From Oscillospiraceae bacterium (GTDB lineage: Bacteria > Bacillota > Clostridia > Oscillospirales > Oscillospiraceae), in assembly GCA_015067635.1 (NCBI GenBank), contig SVMA01000004.1:1-64000 (forward strand): DNA of 64,000 nt, in the 5' to 3' direction. Positions 38,774 through 48,339 of the stretch are shown piece after piece. Position 1 is the first letter of the stretch; each line of letters starts with the position of its first letter. The notes below the pieces were generated by a model. The model worked only from the letters and a program-made list of their open reading frames with translations, searched no databases and was not told the origin of the DNA. Both the position numbers and the translations under genes were made by a program.

Positions 38774-39403
38774 ATGGCATCTGTTCATATTTTAGACCAC
38801 CCCCTGATCCAGCACAAGCTGGCAATTTTGCGGAACGAAAAAACCGGTGTTAAGGAATTTCGGGAGTTAGTTAGCGAAATCGCAGGACTGATGTGCTACG
38901 AGGCTACCCGTAATTTGCCCACCGAAGAGGTTTGCGTGAAAACTCCCGTGGCAGTTGCCAAATGTCGCATGCTGTCCGGTAAAAAGCTGGCGATTGTGCC
39001 GGTGCTTCGGGCAGGCTTGGGCATGGTAGACAGCATGGTGGACCTGATCCCCTCGGCAAAGATCGGCCACATTGGTCTCTATCGGGATCCTGAGACCCAT
39101 CAGCCTGTGGAATATTACTGCAAGCTGCCGGAAGACATTGAAAACCGCGTGGTTTTCGTGGTGGATCCCATGCTGGCAACCGGCGGAAGTGCCGTCGCCG
39201 CCATTGATTTTCTCAAAGCAAAGGGCTGCCGCAACATCATCATGATGAATATTATCGGCTGTCCGGAGGGTGTACAGGCCGTACAAGCTGCCCATCCCGA
39301 TGTAGAGCTTTACCTGGCCGCAGTGGATGAAAAGCTGAACGACCACGCCTATATTATTCCCGGTCTGGGCGATGCCGGAGACCGTATCTTCGGAACAAAA
39401 TAA
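38774..39403 (+). CDS. upp: Uracil phosphoribosyltransferase
   Basis: [31 protein letters not shown]. Confidence 0.97.
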   Translation: MASVHILDHPLIQHKLAILRNEKTGVKEFRELVSEIAGLMCYEATRNLPTEEVCVKTPVAVAKCRMLSGKKLAIVPVLRAGLGMVDSMVDLIPSAKIGHIGLYRDPETHQPVEYYCKLPEDIENRVVFVVDPMLATGGSAVAAIDFLKAKGCRNIIMMNIIGCPEGVQAVQAAHPDVELYLAAVDEKLNDHAYIIPGLGDAGDRIFGTK

Positions 39404-39420
39404 TTCACAAGGAACATATA

Positions 39421-39456
39421 AAGCGGACAGACGATTGCCTGTCCGCTTAATTTTTA
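39421..39456. terminator. Intrinsic terminator after upp
   Basis: AAGCGGACAG-N8-CTGTCCGCTT-AATTTTTAT. Confidence 0.85.
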
Positions 39457-41070
39457 TATCATTTGCTCCAAGGTTTTGCGTACTGTAGCCACCCGGTTGG
39501 GAGCAAAGGGGCTTTCCAGGCCGGCTTCTTCCACAAAGGAAAGGAAATATATTTGGGTGGTGGACAATTCCTTTTTATACAGCTCCAGACCCTTACCGGC
39601 CTGAGACTGCTCCAGCTGATACAGCTGGAAGGCCACATCGTTACTCACCACGTAGCTGAGGATGTACATGGGATCTGTAAAGAAATGTCCAATGAGCACA
39701 AAATCCCGGCTGTCCCAGCCCCATACAGGAAATCCGAAGGCGGTTCCCACCTCTTCATAGATTTTCAGCACATTCTCTACCGTCAGCTCGTCGCCCTTCA
39801 GCTGGTAGACCCGATGCTCAAAAAGGGCAAATGCCGATTGCTCCACATACAACTGCAGGCAGTCTGCCAGTTTCATTTGGGTTAACCCACTGCCGTTTTT
39901 TCCGTAAAACAGGCTCAGATATTCCATCCCCTGAGAGAACACCTCGGCAATATCCACGCAGGAAATACTGCCGGCATAATCCTGACAGAAATGTCCAAAC
40001 TCATGGGCAAAGGTCAATTTGTCCTGTTCGCTGGCGGTGGGATTGACAAAAACATAGGGAACCTGATAGTCCATCAGATAAACTTCAAAGGAGCCGTCAT
40101 ATTTTTTATCGCTGTAGGTAAGGTCATAAAGGTCGGACTTGGCCATGAGGGTAAAGGCGTTTTCGATAGAGCCACCCATGGCTTCCGCACAGGAGCGCAC
40201 ATAGGTATAGGTCTCCTTTTCACTGCAATAGCGGTTGCTGCCGCCCCATTGATTCATCACCATTTCCTTATAAAGGGGCACCAGTTCTTTTTCCACATCC
40301 AGCAAATACTGCTCTGCCTGTGCAGGTGTGTAATCCCGATAGTGGTAGAATTCAAAGGCAAAGGTGGCGTAATCTGCGTAGCCTGCATAGGCGGCAATTT
40401 CCTGACGCAAAGCAATCAGCTCCACATATAACTCTGCCATTTGGGTGCCGTAGATTTGGAAATACGCATCCGAATAATAGGAAACAGCTTGTGCCTGGGT
40501 GCACAAATCGTAGTATTCCTCCTCCAGGACGGCTTCCCGGTTCATTAAGGATGTAAAGGTTTCGTCCCACAGGGTCTCCCCAACGTAGCTGTCAAAGAAG
40601 CCCTCACCGAAGGATTCATCCTTTTCCAGTTCGTCCTTCAGCGGACAGGCCGCCAGGGCATACAGCAGCTCTTCCAACGCCGCCTCCGCAGTTCCGGCGT
40701 TTTGGGCGCAGAAGCTGTATTCTCCTTCCCATTTGCTGTCGGTCATGTCCGTAAAGTAGTAAATGGTTGCCAAATTGTAATTGGTATAGAAGCTGTTATA
40801 CAGTCCGTAAAAGTTCAGCACCTGCTCCAAGAGCACCTGCACGTCCGTTTCAGTTTTCGCGTTTTCACAGCAAGCCTGCAAATCCGCTTCCATCCGGTCC
40901 ATATCCGGACGCGTATACTCCATATCGGAAAATCGGACAGCGGCTTCCGCGCCGATGTTGCCCACAAGGTCATTGAGCTGGTCGTTTATCTCCTGCAGGT
41001 TCGGCAGCCGACAGCCGCTGAACAGCAGCACCACTGCCAATAACCATACAATCCATTTTTGTCTTCGCAT
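39454..41070 (-). CDS. M3-family oligoendopeptidase-like lipoprotein
   Basis: Lipobox LLFSGC; zinc motif FAHEFGHFCQDY; ATG at 41070. Confidence 0.82.
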   Translation of the reverse strand: MRRQKWIVWLLAVVLLFSGCRLPNLQEINDQLNDLVGNIGAEAAVRFSDMEYTRPDMDRMEADLQACCENAKTETDVQVLLEQVLNFYGLYNSFYTNYNLATIYYFTDMTDSKWEGEYSFCAQNAGTAEAALEELLYALAACPLKDELEKDESFGEGFFDSYVGETLWDETFTSLMNREAVLEEEYYDLCTQAQAVSYYSDAYFQIYGTQMAELYVELIALRQEIAAYAGYADYATFAFEFYHYRDYTPAQAEQYLLDVEKELVPLYKEMVMNQWGGSNRYCSEKETYTYVRSCAEAMGGSIENAFTLMAKSDLYDLTYSDKKYDGSFEVYLMDYQVPYVFVNPTASEQDKLTFAHEFGHFCQDYAGSISCVDIAEVFSQGMEYLSLFYGKNGSGLTQMKLADCLQLYVEQSAFALFEHRVYQLKGDELTVENVLKIYEEVGTAFGFPVWGWDSRDFVLIGHFFTDPMYILSYVVSNDVAFQLYQLEQSQAGKGLELYKKELSTTQIYFLSFVEEAGLESPFAPNRVATVRKTLEQMI

Positions 41071-41203
41071 GAGAATCCCTCCTTTTTCAAGGATATCACA
41101 GAAAGGTCGGGATTGCAACAGGTTTCCCCTTTCTTCCAGTGATGAATAAAATTCCCCCACTTGGCAAACAATACCTCCGAACACCAATCCAAGGAGGTTT
41201 ACT

Positions 41204-42409
41204 ATGTTCTCAAAATCTATCCTGCGTATCTGTGCCCTTGTGCTGTGCTCCGTGCTGCTTTGCGGCGGTGTCACTGCCGCCACTGTGGACTGCGACAGCG
41301 TCTACTGCTTTGGCACAGAGGACTTTTCCGGGGAAGAACAAATCGTTGGCATTTGCATTACCGGCTTACCGGATGCGGAGGTGGGCACCATTTTATTGGG
41401 CAACCGTGTTCTGCGCACCGGTGATATTCTCACTGCCGAGCAGGTGGCCAAAATGACCTTTTCTCCTCTGCGTACCGAGGTTGACCAAGAGGCGGCGGTC
41501 ACATATCTGCCCATTTACCAAAATCGGGTAGCCCCTGCCACCACTGCCATCATCTCTGTCCGCGGAAAAGTGGATCAGGCTCCCATTGCCGAGGACTCGG
41601 CAGTGGAGACCTATAAGAATTTACCCAACACCGGCACGCTGAAGGTAACGGACCCTGAAGGACAGAACCTGACCTACGCCGTTCTGCGGCCGCCCAAGCG
41701 GGGCAGTGTGGAGCTTCGGGCTGACGGCACCTTCCTTTACACTCCCAAAAAGAACAAGGTCGGCGTGGATTCCTTTACGTTTACTGCCACAGATACCGCA
41801 GGAAACGTATCCAGAGAGGCAACCGTCACCGTCAGCATCCTCAAGCCCAGCAGTGCAACCTTCTATACCGACACATTGGATTCCGGTTGCCGGTTTGAGG
41901 CAGAATGGATGAAAAACACCGGTCTGTTTGAAGGGGAAAAGGTGGGCGGAACTTCCTGCTTCCGGGCAAGCCGTCCGGTGAATAAGGGGGATTTTGTAGC
42001 CATGATGGTGAAGACCCTGGGGATTCCTGTGGATGAAAATGCCACCTTTACCGGCTACACCGATCAGGTTCCCACCTGGCTGCAGCCTTATCTGGCCGCC
42101 GCTATGCGTGCAGGACTGACCGCCAAGCTTCCTATTTCCGAATCCGGTGCCTTTGGAATTGATGAACCCATCACCGGTGCGGAAGCGGCAGTCATGCTGC
42201 AAAACGCCATGGACCTGTCTGTTTCCACCAACGTCAAGCCGGTGGACAAGGAAGTGCCCGACTGGGCGGTTTCTGCGGTCATGACCATGAACAGCAACGG
42301 CATTGCGGTCAACGGGACTTCTCAGCTGACCCGGGGAGAGGTTGCGGTACTGCTGTATCAGGCCAACTGCCTTGCAGACGTTGCCCCCGGTCTTTCCATG
42401 TATCAATAA
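41204..42409 (+). CDS. Exported protein with cadherin/Ig-like tandem domain and C-terminal S-layer homology repeats
   Basis: Signal peptide MFSKSILRICALVLCSVLLCGGVTA; TVTDPEGQNLTYAVLRPPKRGSVELRADGTFLYTPKKNKVGVDSFTFTATDTAGN; SLH-like C-terminus. Confidence 0.8.
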   Translation: MFSKSILRICALVLCSVLLCGGVTAATVDCDSVYCFGTEDFSGEEQIVGICITGLPDAEVGTILLGNRVLRTGDILTAEQVAKMTFSPLRTEVDQEAAVTYLPIYQNRVAPATTAIISVRGKVDQAPIAEDSAVETYKNLPNTGTLKVTDPEGQNLTYAVLRPPKRGSVELRADGTFLYTPKKNKVGVDSFTFTATDTAGNVSREATVTVSILKPSSATFYTDTLDSGCRFEAEWMKNTGLFEGEKVGGTSCFRASRPVNKGDFVAMMVKTLGIPVDENATFTGYTDQVPTWLQPYLAAAMRAGLTAKLPISESGAFGIDEPITGAEAAVMLQNAMDLSVSTNVKPVDKEVPDWAVSAVMTMNSNGIAVNGTSQLTRGEVAVLLYQANCLADVAPGLSMYQ

Positions 42410-42411
42410 GA

Positions 42412-42440
42412 GACAGCCCCCTCAGCAGAGGGGGCTGTTA
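42412..42440. terminator. Hairpin between converging genes
   Basis: ACAGCCCCCTC-AGCA-GAGGGGGCTGT; weak U tract. Confidence 0.5.
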
Positions 42441-42458
42441 TCCATTTCACAACCGCGG

Positions 42459-42950
42459 TTATCTTTTCTCTTCCGGAACAAAATTCAGTGTCAGACTGCT
42501 GACGTCGGTCTTTAGCTGTGTAAACTTTACGCCGGCGGCATTCAGCATCCGCTTGGAAGCCAGATTGCCCATGGTGTCTTTATACTTGTCCGAAAGATAC
42601 ACCACTTCCCGCACGCCGCTTTGGATGATGGCCTTGGCGCATTCATTGCAGGGAAACAGTGCCACATACACCCGGCTTCCCCGAAGATTCCGTCCGTTGG
42701 CGTTCAATATGGCGTTCAGCTCTGCGTGGACCACGTAAGCATATTTATTGTCCTCTCCATCCCGATTCCAGGGAAATTCATCATCGGAGCAGCCCTTTGG
42801 CATGCCGTTATAGCCGGTAGAAATGATAATATTGTCCTCGGACACGATGCATGCACCCACTTGTGTGCTGGGGTCCTTGCTCCGTTTTGCCGCCAGCAGG
42901 GCGATGCCCATAAAGTATTCGTCCCAGCTGATATATTCCTTGCGTTTCAT
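42459..42950 (-). CDS. dCMP deaminase (ComEB-like)
   Basis: VVHAELNAILNANGRNL and LFPCNECAKAIIQSG zinc motifs. Confidence 0.92.
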   Translation of the reverse strand: MKRKEYISWDEYFMGIALLAAKRSKDPSTQVGACIVSEDNIIISTGYNGMPKGCSDDEFPWNRDGEDNKYAYVVHAELNAILNANGRNLRGSRVYVALFPCNECAKAIIQSGVREVVYLSDKYKDTMGNLASKRMLNAAGVKFTQLKTDVSSLTLNFVPEEKR

Positions 42951-43019
42951 AGGGATTTCCCTCCAAAGCTTTTTATTTAGCATAACAAACAGTGGCATGC
43001 TTGTCAAGAAATATCCGAC

Positions 43020-43050
43020 AAAATGCGGAGTGCCGAAGCACTCCGCATAA
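43020..43050 (-). terminator. Intrinsic terminator after rpoD
   Basis: Minus strand ATGCGGAGTG-CTTCGG-CACTCCGCAT-TTTGT. Confidence 0.8.
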
Positions 43051-43053
43051 TTC

Positions 43054-44202
43054 TCAGCAATAGAAATCCTTGATTCGCTTGGCGCGGCTGGGGTGACGCA
43101 GTTTTCTTATGGCTTTGTTCTCGATCTGACGAATCCGTTCACGGGTAACACCGAAAATCTGACCCACCTCTTCCAGGGTATGGGTCCTGCCGTCATACAT
43201 ACCGAAACGCATCCGCAAAACGTCAGCTTCCCTCTCTGTCAGGGTGTCCAGAATTTCCTTCAGCGCCTCTGCCAGCATGGCATTGGAGGTGGCATCCGCC
43301 GGACCGGGGGTGCGCTCATCCTCCACGAAGGAGCCGATGGAGGTATCTTCCTCATCGCCCACAGGGGTATCCAAAGAAAGGGTATCTGCGGCAGTGCGGT
43401 TTGCTTCGATGATTTTCTCAACCGGCAGGTTCAGCTCTGCGGCAATTTCTTCCACAGTGGGCTCACGGCCCAGCTCCTGCACCAGCTTCCGGTTGCAGCG
43501 GGTCGCCTTGTTGATGACCTCCACCATATGCACTGGCACCCGAATGGTACGGGCCTGGTCAGCAATGGCTCTGGTAATGGCCTGCCGAATCCACCAGGTG
43601 GCATATGTAGAGAATTTGTTTCCCTTTGTCCAGTCAAATTTGTCCACGGCACGGATCAATCCGGTATTGCCTTCCTGGATCAGATCCAGAATGTGCAGTC
43701 CGCGGCCGGAATACTTCTTTGCAATGGAGACTACCAGACGCAGGTTTGCCTCTGTCAGCTTGTTTTTTGCTTGCTGATCGCCCTCAGAGACCCGCTGAGC
43801 CAGCTCCACTTCTTCCTCGGCGGACAGCAGCTTTACCTGACCGATCTCCTTCAGATACATCCGCACCGGATCGTCCAGATTGTATTCCGCCGCCAGATCC
43901 ACAGGATCGATCAGCTCCTCATCCGGCAGGTCCACCAGATCCATGTCCATATCCAGATCCGCAAGGTCCAAATCATCTGCAAGATCCAAATCCAGCTCTG
44001 AGCCGATAATCTGAATGCTCATTGCCTCGAAGCGGTCATAGATCTCTTCAATTTTCTCCGGTGTCAGCTCCATTTGCTCCAGCAATGCACTGATCTCTGT
44101 GGAACGGAGCATGCCTTCCTTTTGCCCCCGGACAATCATCGCCTGCAATTCATTTTGCAGTTCTTCCATGCTCTTGGCAGGCGTTTTCTTTGCTGTACCC
44201 AT
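43054..44202 (-). CDS. rpoD: RNA polymerase primary sigma factor
   Basis: [55 protein letters not shown]-terminal region 4. Confidence 0.97.
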   Translation of the reverse strand: MGTAKKTPAKSMEELQNELQAMIVRGQKEGMLRSTEISALLEQMELTPEKIEEIYDRFEAMSIQIIGSELDLDLADDLDLADLDMDMDLVDLPDEELIDPVDLAAEYNLDDPVRMYLKEIGQVKLLSAEEEVELAQRVSEGDQQAKNKLTEANLRLVVSIAKKYSGRGLHILDLIQEGNTGLIRAVDKFDWTKGNKFSTYATWWIRQAITRAIADQARTIRVPVHMVEVINKATRCNRKLVQELGREPTVEEIAAELNLPVEKIIEANRTAADTLSLDTPVGDEEDTSIGSFVEDERTPGPADATSNAMLAEALKEILDTLTEREADVLRMRFGMYDGRTHTLEEVGQIFGVTRERIRQIENKAIRKLRHPSRAKRIKDFYC

Positions 44203-44247
44203 GGTATCCCCCTTATTTCTCTACCTTATTCTGTCTAATGTGAATAG

Positions 44248-44276
44248 ACTATATACCGATTTTTCGGTTTTGACAA
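44248..44276 (-). promoter_or_regulatory. Predicted rpoD promoter
   Basis: Minus strand TTGTCA-N17-TATAGT. Confidence 0.7.
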
Positions 44277-44370
44277 GGGTTTTTCCAAAAAATAATTTGA
44301 TTTTTTTGGCTTTTGAAGTTTTTTGTCGCTCCTTACCGAAGTTTTCCCCTTTTTCTTTCAAAACATGCAG

Positions 44371-44399
44371 TTTACTTTTCTGCGAATATTCAGTATAAT
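44371..44399 (+). promoter_or_regulatory. Predicted lepA promoter
   Basis: TTTACT-N17-TATAAT. Confidence 0.75.
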
Positions 44400-44440
44400 A
44401 TGAGAATAATGGATATTTTCCCCTTTTGAGAGGTATTTTT

Positions 44441-46249
44441 ATGACCGAGCTTTCAAAAATTCGCAATTTTTCCATCATTGCCCATATTGACCACGGCAAA
44501 TCCACTCTGGCCGACCGGCTTTTAGAGGAGTGCAACGCCATTGACCTGCGGGAAATGGAGAGCCAGATGCTGGACTCCATGGACCTGGAACGGGAACGGG
44601 GCATCACCATCAAGGCAACTGCTGTTCAGCTGAGCTACACCGCCGATGACGGGGAGACCTATGCCCTGAATCTCATTGACACCCCGGGTCACGTGGACTT
44701 TAATTACGAGGTTTCCCGTTCTCTGGCTGCCTGTGAGGGAGCTGTGCTGGTGGTGGATGCCTCTCAGGGCGTGGAAGCCCAAACCCTGGCCAACACATTC
44801 CTGGCAACGGATGCCGGACTGGAAGTATTGCCGGTGGTGAACAAAATCGACCTCCCCTCTGCCCGTCCTGCCGAGGTCAAGGCGGAAATTGAGGATATTA
44901 TTTGCATTCCGGCAGAGGATGCGCCGGAAATTTCCGCAAAAAACGGCATCAATATTCGTTCGGTGCTGGAAATGATCGTCAAGGATGTTCCTGCGCCCAC
45001 GGGAGACCGCAACGCACCCCTTCAGGCGCTGATTTTCGACAGCGTGTATGATTCCTATCGGGGTGTTATTGTGTACGTACGCATTAAAGAGGGTACGGTT
45101 ACTCCCGGAATGGATATTAAAATGATGGCCACCGGCGCTACCTATAAGGTGGCGGAGGTAGGCACCATGAATCCCAAGGGACTGACGCCCAAGGATGCTC
45201 TGGGTGCCGGCGAGGTGGGCTACATCACCGCTTCCATCAAGAACGTTTCCGATACCCAGGTGGGTGATACCGTTACCACCGTGGAAAACGGTGCCGCTGA
45301 GCCTCTGCCCGGCTACCGTCCGGTACAGCCCATGGTTTACTCCGGTGTGTATCCTGCGGACGGTGCCAAATATCAGGATCTGCGGGAGGCTTTGGAAAAG
45401 CTGAAGCTGAACGACGCGTCCTTTGTCTACGAGCTGGAAAGCTCCATCGCTTTGGGCTTTGGCTTCCGTTGCGGCTTTTTGGGGCTTTTGCACATGGAAA
45501 TTATCCAGGAGCGACTGGAACGGGAATACAATCTGGACCTGATCACCACCGCGCCCAATGTTGTGTATCGGGTAACCAAGCAGACCGGCGAGGTGCTGAT
45601 GGTGGACAATCCCCTAGATTATCCCGATCCTATGGAAATCACCCTAGCGGAAGAGCCCTTCGTGAAGGTCAATCTCATGGCACCGCAGGAATATGTGGGC
45701 AATATTATGGACCTTGCCACCTCCCGTCGGGGCGAATTCAAGGATATGGTGTATCTGGACGCCAATCGGGTGGAGCTCCACTATGAGATGCCCCTGAACG
45801 AGATCATTTACGACTTTTTCGATGCCCTGAAGTCCCGCACCCGGGGCTACGGCAGTCTGGACTATGAGCTGATCGGCTACCGTCCCAGCCGTCTGGTAAA
45901 GCTGGACATTCTTCTCAACGGCGATATAGTGGACGCGCTGAGCTTTATCCTTTTCGCTGACAACGCCTATCCCAGAGCGCGAAAAATCTGTGAAAAATTG
46001 AAGGAAAACATCCCCCGTGCCCAGTTTGAAATTCCGGTTCAGGCTGCCATTGGCGGCAAGATCATTGCCCGGGAGACCATCAAGGCTCTGCGCAAGGACG
46101 TGCTTGCCAAGTGCTACGGCGGTGACATTACCCGGAAAAAGAAGCTGCTGGAAAAGCAGAAGGAAGGCAAAAAGCGGATGCGTACCTTCGGTACGGTGTC
46201 CGTTCCCAGCGAAGCCTTTATGGCTGTGCTCAAGCTGGACGAGGATTAA
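44441..46249 (+). CDS. lepA: Elongation factor 4
   Basis: [29 protein letters not shown]-terminal Lep[33 protein letters not shown]. Confidence 0.97.
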   Translation: MTELSKIRNFSIIAHIDHGKSTLADRLLEECNAIDLREMESQMLDSMDLERERGITIKATAVQLSYTADDGETYALNLIDTPGHVDFNYEVSRSLAACEGAVLVVDASQGVEAQTLANTFLATDAGLEVLPVVNKIDLPSARPAEVKAEIEDIICIPAEDAPEISAKNGINIRSVLEMIVKDVPAPTGDRNAPLQALIFDSVYDSYRGVIVYVRIKEGTVTPGMDIKMMATGATYKVAEVGTMNPKGLTPKDALGAGEVGYITASIKNVSDTQVGDTVTTVENGAAEPLPGYRPVQPMVYSGVYPADGAKYQDLREALEKLKLNDASFVYELESSIALGFGFRCGFLGLLHMEIIQERLEREYNLDLITTAPNVVYRVTKQTGEVLMVDNPLDYPDPMEITLAEEPFVKVNLMAPQEYVGNIMDLATSRRGEFKDMVYLDANRVELHYEMPLNEIIYDFFDALKSRTRGYGSLDYELIGYRPSRLVKLDILLNGDIVDALSFILFADNAYPRARKICEKLKENIPRAQFEIPVQAAIGGKIIARETIKALRKDVLAKCYGGDITRKKKLLEKQKEGKKRMRTFGTVSVPSEAFMAVLKLDED

Positions 46250-46272
46250 AAAATTCCCTTTTGGAGGTACTC

Positions 46273-47466
46273 ATGTCCATTTTCTCCACAAACTTAAAAA
46301 AACCTTTGGGAATCTATATCCACGTTCCCTTCTGTCGGAGCAAGTGTCACTACTGCGATTTCTATTCCGTTACGGATATGGATATGCAAATGCACGACGG
46401 CTATCTGGATGCGGTCTGCGACCACATTCGGGAGGCTGGACCGCTGACCCCTGAGTATCAGGTGGACACCGTCTATTTTGGCGGCGGTACACCCAGCTAT
46501 TTCGGTGCAGAGGGTATGTGTGTGATCCTTTCCACCCTTCGCCGCAGCTTTGATGTGGCTTCGGATGCGGAGATCACCTTTGAGGCCAATCCGGATTCCG
46601 TCAATCCCAAGCTGCTCCGGCGGCTGAAAAGTGAAGGCTTCAATCGGATAAGTCTGGGCGTGCAATGCGATGACGACGAAATTCTGGAGGCCATCGGACG
46701 CCCCCACGACTACGCACAGGCGGTGGAAGCGGTGCGGATGATCCGCAGGGCCGGCTTCAAAAACCTCTCTCTGGATCTGATCTACGGTCTGCCGGAGCAG
46801 GATACGGAGCGTTGGCAGAGCACCCTCGCCCGGGTGACGGAGCTGAATCCGGATCACATCAGCTGTTACGGGCTGAAATTGGAGGAGGGCACGCCCCTGT
46901 GCACCCATCAAGCCCAGCTGCGGCTTCCGGACGATGACATGCAGGCGGATATGTATCTTTCTACGGTGGAATTTCTCCGCACACGGGGCTACCGTCAGTA
47001 TGAGATTTCCAATTTTTGCAAACGGGGCAAGGAGTCCCGTCACAACATGAAATACTGGACCTGTAAGGAATATCTGGGCTTTGGTCCCAATGCCAGCTCG
47101 GATTTCGGCGGTCAGCGTTTTACCGTTATTCGCGACCTGCAGGGCTACATTTCCGGCATTCGCTCCGGCGGGCAGGTACTGCAGGAGGTGCAGACTGTTC
47201 CCAAAAAAGAACGGGCCGGGGAATATCTGATGATGCATCTGCGCACTACCTACGGCATTAGCGGTGCGGAATATGAAAAACGGTTTTTGCTTCCCTTTGC
47301 GCCCATTGAAAAGGCGTTGGAGCAGTGCCGGCAACGGGGTCATGCCCTGCGGGGAGGAGACGGCCGCTGGCATTTGACTGCGGAAGGCTTTTTGCTTTCC
47401 AATTCCATCCTTACCGACCTGCTTCTGCTCCAAGAAAAAAGCCGTCCCCTTTCCCGAAGAAAATAG
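46273..47466 (+). CDS. hemW: HemW-like radical SAM protein (coproporphyrinogen III oxidase-like)
   Basis: GIYIHVPFCRSKCHYCDFYSVT; NRISLGVQCDDDEIL. Confidence 0.9.
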   Translation: MSIFSTNLKKPLGIYIHVPFCRSKCHYCDFYSVTDMDMQMHDGYLDAVCDHIREAGPLTPEYQVDTVYFGGGTPSYFGAEGMCVILSTLRRSFDVASDAEITFEANPDSVNPKLLRRLKSEGFNRISLGVQCDDDEILEAIGRPHDYAQAVEAVRMIRRAGFKNLSLDLIYGLPEQDTERWQSTLARVTELNPDHISCYGLKLEEGTPLCTHQAQLRLPDDDMQADMYLSTVEFLRTRGYRQYEISNFCKRGKESRHNMKYWTCKEYLGFGPNASSDFGGQRFTVIRDLQGYISGIRSGGQVLQEVQTVPKKERAGEYLMMHLRTTYGISGAEYEKRFLLPFAPIEKALEQCRQRGHALRGGDGRWHLTAEGFLLSNSILTDLLLLQEKSRPLSRRK

Positions 47467-47590
47467 AGGCAAGAAACCTTCTCCCGGGGAGAAGGTATAT
47501 ACGGATTGCCACGCCAGTGTGCGCACTGGCTCGCAATGACATCATGTAGGGGCGAGCATCGCTCGTCCGAAAAGACTTCCCAGGATTTTC
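47466..47590. repeat. Composite intergenic palindromic repeats (family C)
   Basis: ACCTTCTCCCGGGGAGAAGGT; GATTGCCACGCCAGTGTGCGCACTGGCTCGCAATGAC; GGGGCGAGCATCGCTCGTCC; related in inverted form to 16408-16460. Confidence 0.6.
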
Positions 47591-47601
47591 AGGCAAATGG
47601 A

Positions 47602-47632
47602 AAAAACGACCCCATACGGGGTCGTTTTTCTG
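47602..47632. terminator. Bidirectional terminator
   Basis: AAAACGACCCC-ATAC-GGGGTCGTTTTT. Confidence 0.88.
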
Positions 47633-48145
47633 TTAAGGAAACAATTTTCGCTCCAGGTGGCGGAGTTTTATCGTGTAGTAAAGTGCAACGCCAAGGGTAA
47701 ACATCACGCCCAGTTCTCCTGCCGCTACCAGTACAGCATTGAGCCAAAAGGCTCCGCCGATTCCGGCGGTCAGCGTCAGCTCCGCACCCACCAGCAATCC
47801 GTTAAACAGCGCCGGCATCAGCAGTCCCGGCAGCGGAAATCCGCCAATAGTCCAGCTCCGACTTTTCCGGATACACCACGCCGTCAGGAAGGATGCCGCA
47901 CTGCCCACAAAAAAGTCAAAGGGCAAAGCACCGCCAAAGGTCAGATTAAACAGCAAACAGCCCAGTGTCAGACCGGGAATTGCCGCCGGTGTGAAAAAAG
48001 CCAATGCGCACAGCGCTTCCGCGCACCGAAACTGCACCGCCATAGAGGCGCTGCCGGGGAATATGAAGTTTTGCAAATGGGCCAAAACCGCATAAAGGGC
48101 GGCAATCATCGCGCATTGGACGAGATAACGGGTATTCTTTTTCAT
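47633..48145 (-). CDS. queT: QueT-family ECF transporter S component (queuosine precursor)
   Basis: 171 aa, about 5 TM; AMIAALYAVLAHLQNFIFPGSASMAVQFRCAEALCALAFFTPAAIPGLTLGCLLFNL. Confidence 0.85.
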   Translation of the reverse strand: MKKNTRYLVQCAMIAALYAVLAHLQNFIFPGSASMAVQFRCAEALCALAFFTPAAIPGLTLGCLLFNLTFGGALPFDFFVGSAASFLTAWCIRKSRSWTIGGFPLPGLLMPALFNGLLVGAELTLTAGIGGAFWLNAVLVAAGELGVMFTLGVALYYTIKLRHLERKLFP

Positions 48146-48164
48146 ACGTGCTCCTAAAAACAAA

Positions 48165-48210
48165 AATGGGCGCAGTCCGCACCCATAAAAAATGAGCGCA
48201 AAGCGCCCAT
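48165..48210 (-). terminator. Tandem riboswitch-associated hairpins upstream of queT
   Basis: Minus strand ATGGGCGC-TTT-GCGCTCAT-TTTTTTT followed by ATGGGTGC-GGACT-GCGCCCAT-TTTTTG. Confidence 0.75.
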
Positions 48211-48213
48211 CCG

Positions 48214-48260
48214 GTTTCCCTAGTTTTGTTTACCGACAGGATGGTTACGAACTGTCCTAT
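48214..48260 (-). promoter_or_regulatory. preQ1-I riboswitch aptamer
   Basis: Minus strand GACAGTTCGTAACCATCCTGTCGGTAAACAAAACTAGGG: short P1 stem plus A-rich tail resembling the Thermoanaerobacter tengcongensis preQ1-I aptamer (GUAACC...CCAG..UUAACAAAACAAGG), directly upstream of queT. Confidence 0.8.
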
Positions 48261-48302
48261 GAAGTTGGAATCATTATAGCCCAAAAGTGGAAAAATGTCA
48301 AG

Positions 48303-48333
48303 AAAACTCCCCGGGAATACCCCGGGGAGTTGA
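48303..48333 (-). terminator. Terminator after malic enzyme
   Basis: Minus strand AACTCCCCGGGG-TATT-CCCGGGGAGTTTTCTT. Confidence 0.8.
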
Positions 48334-48339
48334 CAGTTA

